The notes under the pieces: generated by a model
Told to the model about the DNA's origin: nothing
Databases searched by the model: none
Seen by the model: the letters and a program-made list of their open reading frames with translations, nothing else
Program-made: the position numbers and the translations under genes
Shown: piece after piece, positions 58,397 through 64,000 of the stretch
Position numbering within the stretch: position 1 is the stretch's first letter
How the letters are laid out: the number at the start of each line of letters is the position of its first letter
Assembly (NCBI RefSeq): GCF_029478665.1
Contig: NZ_JARPQB010000019.1
Location: 1-64,000, forward strand
DNA from: Pseudomonas entomophila
Lineage (GTDB): Bacteria > Pseudomonadota > Gammaproteobacteria > Pseudomonadales > Pseudomonadaceae
DNA length: 64,000 nt
Reading direction: 5' to 3'

Positions 58397-59764
58397 TTAC
58401 TCGAACAACGCATCCAGCGCTTGTTCAAGGCGGGTCACAGCGATCACCTGCAGGCCCGCCGGTGCTTCCTTCGGCGCATTGCCCTTGGGCACGATGGCGC
58501 GCCTGAAGCCATGCTTGGCCGCTTCCTTCAGGCGCTCCTGACCACTGGGGACCGGGCGCACCTCGCCCGACAGGCCGATCTCGCCAAACACCAGCAGGCC
58601 ATGGGCCAACGGGCGATTGCGCAGGCTCGACATCACCGCCGCCAACAACGCCAGGTCGGAGGCGGTCTCAAGCACCTTGACCCCGCCAACCACATTGAGG
58701 AACACATCCTGGTCGTGGGTGGGGATGCCGCCGTGCCGGTGCAGCACCGCCAGCAGCATGGCCAGGCGGTTCTGGTCCAAGCCCAGCGTCACCCGGCGCG
58801 GGTTGGCCAGGTGGCTGTCGTCGACCAACGCCTGCACCTCCACCAGCATCGGCCGGGTCCCCTCCCAGGTGGCCATGACCACGCTGCCTGGCACTTCTTC
58901 CTGGGTACGGTTGAGGAAGATCGCCGAAGGGTTGGAGACCTCTTTCAGGCCGCGGTCGGTCATGCCGAACACGCCCAGTTCGTTGACCGCGCCAAAGCGG
59001 TTCTTGACCGCCCGCAGCAGGCGCAGGCGGCCATCGGACTCGCCCTCGAAATACAGCACGGTGTCGACCATGTGCTCCAGCACCCGTGGGCCGGCCAGCG
59101 AGCCTTCCTTGGTGACATGGCCGACCAGGAAGATCGCCGTGCCGCTCTGCTTGGCGTAGCGCACCAGCAGCGCCGTGCTCTCGCGCACCTGGGCCACGCC
59201 ACCGGGCGCCGACTGCAACTGCTCGGTGAAGATGGTCTGGATCGAGTCGATCACCATCACCCGCGGCTTCTCGACACGGGCAGTCGCGATGATGGTTTCG
59301 ATGCAGGTTTCGGTCATCACCTTGAGCTGGTCCTGGGGCAGGCCCAGGCGCCGCGAGCGCATGGCCACCTGCTGCTGCGACTCCTCGCCGGTGACGTACA
59401 GCGCCGGCATCTGCACGGCGATGTTGCACAAGGTCTGCAGAAGGATGGTCGACTTGCCGATGCCGGGGTCGCCACCGATCAGCACCACGGAGCCGTCCAC
59501 CAGGCCGCCCCCCAGCACCCGATCAAGCTCGGTGCTGCTGGTGGTGAAGCGCGGGATCTCCTCGACGCTCACCTCGGCCAGGGTCTTGATCTGCGCCTGC
59601 TGCCCGGTCCAGCCTGCACGGCCGCTCGGCGCGGCGGCTCCGCCGCTCTCGATCATGGTCTCGACCAGGGTGTTCCAGGCGCCGCAGTCGCCACACTGCC
59701 CGGCCCATTTGGGGAAGGTCGCGCCGCACTCGGTGCAGCCATACAAGCGCTTGGCCTTGGCCAT
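58397..59764 (-). CDS. radA: DNA repair protein RadA
   Basis: 455 residues from ATG 59764. It has a C4 zinc finger (Cys10, 13, 25, 28), a RecA-like ATPase with Walker A GGDPGIGKSTILLQ, the RadA-specific KNRFG motif in AVKNRFGAVNELG, and a C-terminal Lon-like domain. It drives branch migration of recombination intermediates. It is convergent with the luciferase-like gene, with 15 bases between the stop codons. This is the first gene of the right core block. Confidence 0.97.
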   Translation of the reverse strand: MAKAKRLYGCTECGATFPKWAGQCGDCGAWNTLVETMIESGGAAAPSGRAGWTGQQAQIKTLAEVSVEEIPRFTTSSTELDRVLGGGLVDGSVVLIGGDPGIGKSTILLQTLCNIAVQMPALYVTGEESQQQVAMRSRRLGLPQDQLKVMTETCIETIIATARVEKPRVMVIDSIQTIFTEQLQSAPGGVAQVRESTALLVRYAKQSGTAIFLVGHVTKEGSLAGPRVLEHMVDTVLYFEGESDGRLRLLRAVKNRFGAVNELGVFGMTDRGLKEVSNPSAIFLNRTQEEVPGSVVMATWEGTRPMLVEVQALVDDSHLANPRRVTLGLDQNRLAMLLAVLHRHGGIPTHDQDVFLNVVGGVKVLETASDLALLAAVMSSLRNRPLAHGLLVFGEIGLSGEVRPVPSGQERLKEAAKHGFRRAIVPKGNAPKEAPAGLQVIAVTRLEQALDALFE

Positions 59765-59942
59765 GGGCGGGGTCTCCTGGAAAAAACCGCCATGATAGCC
59801 GAACACGGACGTGTCCCGGAGGCCGCGAAGGGCGACAAAACTATTCGCTCTAAGCACAGTCATTAGCTGCGAACGTCACGCATGAAGCGTTTTAGTGGCT
59901 TACACTGCGTTTACCTCTCCATTCGTAACAAAGGAATACAGC

Positions 59943-60356
59943 ATGGGCATGCTCAGTGAATTCAAGGCCTTCGCGGTCAAGGGAAATGTCGTCGACATGG
60001 CGGTGGGTATCATCATCGGTGCGGCCTTCGGCAAGATCGTCTCGTCCTTCGTCGGTGACGTGATCATGCCCCCCATCGGCCTGCTGATCGGCGGCGTGGA
60101 CTTCAGCGACCTGGCCATCACGCTCAAGGCCGCCGAAGGCGATGTGCCGGCCGTGATGCTGGCGTATGGCAAGTTCATCCAGACCATCCTCGACTTCATC
60201 ATCGTCGCCTTCGCCATTTTCATGGGCGTGAAGGTGATCAACCGCCTCAAGCGCGAAGAAGCCGTGGCCCCGACCGCACCGCCGGTACCGAGCGCTGAAG
60301 AGACCCTGCTGACCGAGATTCGCGACCTGCTCAAGGCGCAGAACCGCCAGCCCTGA
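59943..60356 (+). CDS. mscL: Large-conductance mechanosensitive channel
   Basis: 137 residues. Pentameric channel that opens on osmotic downshock. It has the N-terminal amphipathic helix [24 protein letters not shown]1 with [16 protein letters not shown], a periplasmic loop, TM2 [15 protein letters not shown] and a C-terminal bundle helix [15 protein letters not shown]. The start at 59943 is set by AAAGGAAT upstream and the family N-terminus. It is divergent from radA. Confidence 0.97.
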   Translation: MGMLSEFKAFAVKGNVVDMAVGIIIGAAFGKIVSSFVGDVIMPPIGLLIGGVDFSDLAITLKAAEGDVPAVMLAYGKFIQTILDFIIVAFAIFMGVKVINRLKREEAVAPTAPPVPSAEETLLTEIRDLLKAQNRQP

Positions 60357-60381
60357 GCAAACTCGGCGCCTGAGACGCGCC

Positions 60382-60460
60382 CTGTAGGAGCCAGCCTTGC
60401 TGGCGAACGAGCACGCCACGGTTTCACTGGCCGGTTCGCCAGCAAAGCTGGCTCCTACAG
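60382..60460. repeat. REP pair, type 1
   Basis: TGTAGGAGCCAGCCTTGCTGGCGA and its inverted copy GCCAGCAAAGCTGGCTCCTACAG, between mscL and the convergent fpr gene. Confidence 0.9.
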
Positions 60461-60474
60461 GGGGATACCGCGCT

Positions 60475-61251
60475 TTACCAGTAGTTCTCCACCGCCACCT
60501 GGCCAGGGCGTTTGCTCAGGCTCAATTGCAGGTCGCGGGCCTTCAGCACCTTGCGCGTCTCGTCGATCATGTCCGGGTTGCCGCACAGCATGATCCGTGA
60601 ATGCTCCGGCGACAGCGCCAGCCCCGCCGCCCTCTCCAGTTCGCCAGTCTCGATCAGCGTGGTGATGCGCGCGTTCAATGCGCCAGGATGCGGCTCACGA
60701 GTCACCACCGGAATGAACTGCAGCTTGCCCGCGAACTCGGCCAGATAATCACGTTGCTCCAGGCCGGCGATCTCCTCCAGATAAGCCAGCTCCCTCGCCT
60801 CGCGCACCGAGTACACCAGCTTGATGTTGTCGAAACGCTCCCAGGCCTCGAAGTCCTGGAGGATCGACATGAACGGCGCAATGCCGGTACCGGTGGCCAA
60901 AAGCCACAGGTCGCGACCGCCGACGAATCGATCGAGTGTCAGGTAACCGAAAGCCTGGCGATCGATCAGCAGCGTGTCGCCCTCACCCAGCCGGCTGAGT
61001 TCACTGGTGAACTCGCCACCCGGCACCACGATGGAGAAAAAGTCGAGAAACTCATCGTGGGGCGCGCTGACCATGGAGTAGGCGCGCCAGGCCACACTGC
61101 CGTCGGCCTTGGTCACCCCCAGGCGGGCGAACTGCCCAGCGCGGAAGCGAAACCCCGTATCACGGCTGACCCGCAGGCTGAACAGGTTGGGCGTCAGAGG
61201 CAGGACATCAAGCAGGGTTTGGCGGGTGAACTTGTCGGCACTGGCGGACAT
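60475..61251 (-). CDS. fpr: Ferredoxin/flavodoxin--NADP reductase
   Basis: 258 residues from ATG 61251. It moves electrons between NADPH and ferredoxin or flavodoxin. It has the FAD-binding RAYSMVSAPHDEFLDFFSIVV, NADP-binding LLATGTGIAPFMSILQD and MLCGNPDMIDETRKVL. The C-terminus ends in Trp (AVENYW), placed like the FAD-stacking aromatic residue. The sequence is of the subclass with C-terminal NYW rather than FprA of P. aeruginosa, so it may be the second paralogue (FprB-like). It is divergent from ppoR. Confidence 0.93.
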   Translation of the reverse strand: MSASADKFTRQTLLDVLPLTPNLFSLRVSRDTGFRFRAGQFARLGVTKADGSVAWRAYSMVSAPHDEFLDFFSIVVPGGEFTSELSRLGEGDTLLIDRQAFGYLTLDRFVGGRDLWLLATGTGIAPFMSILQDFEAWERFDNIKLVYSVREARELAYLEEIAGLEQRDYLAEFAGKLQFIPVVTREPHPGALNARITTLIETGELERAAGLALSPEHSRIMLCGNPDMIDETRKVLKARDLQLSLSKRPGQVAVENYW

Positions 61252-61465
61252 GACGGACTCCATCGAACAATTGCGCCTAGTGTCGCGCAATGCGGGCGGG
61301 ATAAACACCGTCGGTTTGTAGGGTATCGTCAATGTCCGACAACAAACCACTGAAAGGTCGACGCAGCTATAGCAAAAAAACCAAGCACAAAACGAGGACA
61401 TTTCCTACACTTCGATCCGTACGGCGTATCAATTGGATCCATGGCATATCAATGGAGCTTCACCG

Positions 61466-62170
61466 ATGCCTTACTGGAAGAGCGAAACCATCCAGCTACT
61501 GCTGGAGGAACGTGACCCAAAGAAGTTGCTCGAACGGGCAGCGGAAATGGTTCTAGCATTGAACATGGATTACCTCGGTCTGACGCTGCATCTGCATATC
61601 GCTGCCCATAGCCCACAGGTAGTGCTCTACAACAACTACCCACCCGAGTGGAACACGCTTTACCAGCAGGGCAACGTCTTCACGATAGACCCAGTAGTAT
61701 CAAAGTGCCACAAGACCCTCAAGCCGTTGGTCTGGAACGAAAAACGGTTCAATGAAGTGCCACACATGCTTAAAGCGGCAACCAAGCATGGCATTACCCA
61801 CGGCTGGACCCAGTCGGTATTCGATCAACAGCATAACGAAAGCCAGCTGAGCGTGTGCCGTCGCAATGGCCCGATCAGCGTGGAAGAAGTCTATGAGAAG
61901 GGGTCGCTGGTGATGTGGCTGTGCAGCACATTGCACGAGATACTCAGCGAGTACCACCTGGCGAAGTGCAGCCCGACACCTCATTTTAGCGAGCGTGAAC
62001 TGGAAGTGCTCAAATGGTCAGCAGGCGGCAAGACCGCCGCAGATGTGGCAACCATTCTGTCGCTGTCCACCAGCACGGTGAACTTCCATATTCGCAGCGT
62101 GATCAGCAAGACCAACGCCGCCAACAAGACTGGCGCCATCGCTGTCGCCTTCCAGCGCGGCCTGCTCTGA
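61466..62170 (+). CDS. ppoR: LuxR-family AHL-binding regulator, solo (PpoR-type)
   Basis: 234 residues from ATG 61466 (MPYWKSETIQ), with GGAG nine bases upstream. The TTG at 61433 is less likely. The autoinducer domain keeps the conserved pocket residues: Trp and Tyr in PPEWNTLYQQG, Asp-Pro in FTIDPVV, Trp in PLVW, and Gly in GWTQSV. The C-terminal GerE-type HTH is ELEVLKWSAGGKTAADVATIL. No luxI-type synthase is in the window, so it is a solo. Position between fpr and rlmG matches PpoR of P. putida. Confidence 0.9.
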   Translation: MPYWKSETIQLLLEERDPKKLLERAAEMVLALNMDYLGLTLHLHIAAHSPQVVLYNNYPPEWNTLYQQGNVFTIDPVVSKCHKTLKPLVWNEKRFNEVPHMLKAATKHGITHGWTQSVFDQQHNESQLSVCRRNGPISVEEVYEKGSLVMWLCSTLHEILSEYHLAKCSPTPHFSERELEVLKWSAGGKTAADVATILSLSTSTVNFHIRSVISKTNAANKTGAIAVAFQRGLL

Positions 62171-62266
62171 CAGCCCGTCCCCCGTCGATGGACAAAGCCC
62201 TGTAGAATCGCCCACCGCAAGCCTGCCGCACAGCGCGCCAGGCAGATTCGCAGCTGAGCCCATGTC

Positions 62267-63391
62267 ATGCCCCTGTTCAACAGCCCCTTCGCCGACCTCG
62301 ACCTGATCCGCCAGCCGGAACAGGCCAACGACCCGCTGCTGGCTTTCGATGCCGCCGACCAGTACCTGCTGGAACACCTGGCTACCCAGGTACCGGCCGC
62401 CAACTGCAAGGTACTGGTGCTCAATGACAGCTTCGGCGCCCTGGCGGCCGGCCTGGCTGGCCAGTTGGAGGTGATCAGCAGCGGTGACTCGCACCTGGCG
62501 CGCATGGCGCTGGAGAAGAACCTGGCACGTAACGGCAAGGGCTTTGACAGCGTGCCGTTCGTGCCTGCCAACGAAGCCTGGCAAGGCCCGTTCGACCGGG
62601 TGCTGGTGCGCGTGCCCAAGACCCTGGCGCTGCTCGAGGAGCAACTGATCCGCCTGCAGGGCCAGTTGGCCCCGGGTGCCCAGGTGATCGCCGGCGCCAT
62701 GATCAAGCACCTGCCACGCGCCGCGGGCGACCTGATGGAGAAGTACATCGGCCCGGTCCAGGCTTCGCTGGCGCAGAAAAAGGCCCGCCTGCTCATCGCC
62801 ACCACCGCCGAGCGCCCATTGGCGCGCTCCCCCTACCCTAGCCGCTACCACCTGGACAGCCCTGCCCTGGAGCTGGTCAATCATGCCAACGTGTTCTGCC
62901 GCGAAGGGCTGGATATTGGCACCCGCGCCTTCCTGCCCCACCTGCCGCGCAACCTGGGCCAGGCACGGGTCGCGGACCTGGGCTGCGGCAACGGCGTGCT
63001 GGCCATCGCCAGCGCCCTGGCCAACCCCGATGCCCACTACACGCTGGTGGACGAGTCGTACATGGCGGTGCAATCGGCCCGCGACAACTGGCAGGCGGCG
63101 CTGGGCGAGCGCGCAGCCGAAATTCACGCGGCCGATGGCTTGGCCGGGCAAGAAAAGCAGTCGCTGGATGTGGTGCTGTGCAACCCGCCGTTCCACCAGC
63201 AGCAGGTGGTCGGCGACTTCCTCGCCTGGCGGATGTTCCAGCAAGCCCGTGAGGCGCTGGTGGTAGGGGGGGCGTTGTATATCGTCGGCAACCGGCACCT
63301 GGGCTATCACAGCAAACTGGCGCGCTTGTTCCGGGGTGTCGAGCAGGTGGCGGCGACGCCGAAGTTCGTGGTGTTAAAAGCCCGAAAATGA
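62267..63391 (+). CDS. rlmG: 23S rRNA (guanine-1835-N2)-methyltransferase
   Basis: 374 residues. It is a tandem of two Rossmann methyltransferase-like domains, the first degenerate. The active C-terminal one has the SAM motif VADLGCGNGVLAIASAL and the catalytic NPPFH (LCNPPFHQQQ). It methylates G1835 of 23S rRNA. It follows ppoR by about 95 bases in the same direction and is followed by REP elements. Confidence 0.95.
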   Translation: MPLFNSPFADLDLIRQPEQANDPLLAFDAADQYLLEHLATQVPAANCKVLVLNDSFGALAAGLAGQLEVISSGDSHLARMALEKNLARNGKGFDSVPFVPANEAWQGPFDRVLVRVPKTLALLEEQLIRLQGQLAPGAQVIAGAMIKHLPRAAGDLMEKYIGPVQASLAQKKARLLIATTAERPLARSPYPSRYHLDSPALELVNHANVFCREGLDIGTRAFLPHLPRNLGQARVADLGCGNGVLAIASALANPDAHYTLVDESYMAVQSARDNWQAALGERAAEIHAADGLAGQEKQSLDVVLCNPPFHQQQVVGDFLAWRMFQQAREALVVGGALYIVGNRHLGYHSKLARLFRGVEQVAATPKFVVLKARK

Positions 63392-63495
63392 AGAGGGCCG
63401 CTTCGCGGCCCATCGCGGGTAAACCCGCTCCTACAGGTACCGCGCCAGACCTGTAGGAGCCAGCCTTGCTGGCGAACACCGGCAAAGCCGGTGCC
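63392..63495. repeat. REP-like cluster after rlmG
   Basis: Contains GGGCCGCTTCGCGGCCC, a CGCGGGTAAACCCGCTCCTACAG element, a type 1 copy TGTAGGAGCCAGCCTTGCTGGCGA (63450-63475) and ACCGGCAAAGCCGGT. The first hairpin may terminate rlmG. Confidence 0.8.
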
Positions 63496-63521
63496 AAACA
63501 CTGCCGTGTCTGCTTCGCAGG

Positions 63522-63662
63522 TCAGTGGGTACTCAACCCCGCCGCGCTCATGAACATGCGCATGCCATAGGCCACCACCCCCAGCGCCGCGACACTCAGC
63601 ACCCAGATCAGCACCAACCAGCCCAGGCGTTGCCACAGCGGCTTCTTCTCTTCGACGTTCAT
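63522..63662 (-). CDS. DUF2474 small membrane protein, probable accessory subunit of the cyanide-insensitive oxidase
   Basis: 46 residues (MNVEEKKPLWQRLGWLVLIW...), with a single membrane helix at about residues 14-36. It lies 12 bases after the oxidase subunit II gene in the same direction. By position and form it resembles CydX, the small third subunit of cytochrome bd, though the sequence family is DUF2474. A structural role in the CIO complex is inferred. The protein is too short for most gene callers. Confidence 0.82.
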   Translation of the reverse strand: MNVEEKKPLWQRLGWLVLIWVLSVAALGVVAYGMRMFMSAAGLSTH

Positions 63663-63674
63663 CACGACGCGCTC

Positions 63675-64000
63675 CTAGTGATAGCCATCTTCATGGGTCA
63701 CCTTGCCGCGGAACACGTAGTAGCTCCAGTAGGTGTAACCCAGGATGAACGGCAGGATGAACAACGTGCCCACCAGCATGAAGCCCTGGCTCTGCGGCGG
63801 CGCCGCGGCGTCCCAGATGCTGATCGACGGTGGGATGATGTTTGGCCACAGGCTGATGCCCAACCCGCTGTAGCCCAGGAAGATCAGCACCAGGGTCAGC
63901 AGGAACGGCGTGTAGTGCGCGTTGCGCGCCACCGCCCGCAGCAAGCCGTAGAAGGCCACCAGCACCAGGATCGGCACCGGCATGAACCAGACCAGGTTGG
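63675..64000 (-). CDS. cioB: Cyanide-insensitive (cytochrome bd-type) ubiquinol oxidase subunit II, C-terminal part only
   Basis: The open frame runs from the window edge to a TAG at 63677-63675, giving the last ~108 residues. NLVWFMPVPILVLVAFYGLLRA, here in two parts, and LGISLWPNIIPPSISIWDAAAPP are hallmark stretches of CydB. Three membrane helices are visible, ending GYTYWSYYVFRGKVTHEDGYH. The gene begins outside the window. It forms a quinol oxidase with subunit I, expected just upstream. The choice of CIO over the E. coli bd type rests on the DUF2474 neighbour. Confidence 0.9.
   Translation of the reverse strand, partial: NLVWFMPVPILVLVAFYGLLRAVARNAHYTPFLLTLVLIFLGYSGLGISLWPNIIPPSISIWDAAAPPQSQGFMLVGTLFILPFILGYTYWSYYVFRGKVTHEDGYH

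Overview
The window is chromosomal DNA of a fluorescent Pseudomonas, most likely of the P. putida group (P. putida / P. mosselii / P. entomophila type). The evidence is high GC, REP palindromes of the GTAGGAGCCAGC type, gene orders such as ilvIHC-lpoP-mrcB, cbrX-cbrA-cbrB-crcZ-pcnB-folK-panBC-pgi-acs and radA-mscL-fpr-ppoR-rlmG-cioB, and the two sRNAs PrrF and CrcZ. No tRNA, rRNA, CRISPR, prophage or insertion sequence was seen.

Left core block (1-38 kb). On the minus strand lie msrPQ (periplasmic methionine sulfoxide repair), pssA, and the branched-chain amino acid operon ilvI-ilvH-ilvC behind a ~240-nt leader with alternative pairings. Upstream of it is the cell-wall unit mrcB-lpoP-yqcC. 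Next come an unusual two-domain kinase, a pentapeptide-repeat protein, a TfoX C-terminal-domain protein and the Fur-controlled sRNA PrrF. The heme ABC operon phuT-phuU-phuV-phuW follows, with a Fur-type box, facing a small Rieske protein. sfsA, an aminotransferase, dksA and gluQ lead to the carbon/nitrogen control locus cbrX-cbrA-cbrB. Its target sRNA gene crcZ follows directly, with a textbook CbrB site and a sigma-54 promoter. pcnB, folK, panB, panC, pgi, acs, an MpaB-like protein and a DUF748 protein complete the block. A small divergent VOC/ABM pair and an SGNH hydrolase sit at its edge.

Accessory block (39.9-58.4 kb). A five-gene minus-strand operon encodes a tandem hexapeptide acyltransferase, a GT-B glycosyltransferase, a 723-residue double-toroid repeat protein, and RmlB and RmlA. 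It is followed by a TetR regulator, a flavin reductase / chorismate-lyase (UbiC paralogue) pair, an ArsR-type regulator, and an operon of a two-component flavin hydroxylase plus a complete RND efflux pump. A tautomerase and a luciferase-like monooxygenase close the block. Four of its promoters carry the same arrangement, GTAC-N10-GTAC, overlapping the -10 region. This ties otherwise separate operons into one predicted regulon. I infer a cryptic pathway that makes, decorates and exports a chorismate-derived (4-hydroxybenzoate-type) glycosylated metabolite. The product is unknown, and this is the best candidate for an undescribed system here.

Right core block (58.4-64 kb). radA, mscL, an Fpr-type ferredoxin-NADP reductase, the LuxR solo ppoR, rlmG, a tiny DUF2474 protein and the start-less end of the cyanide-insensitive oxidase subunit II gene. 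REP elements are frequent in both core blocks, but the accessory block has only one, of a third type.
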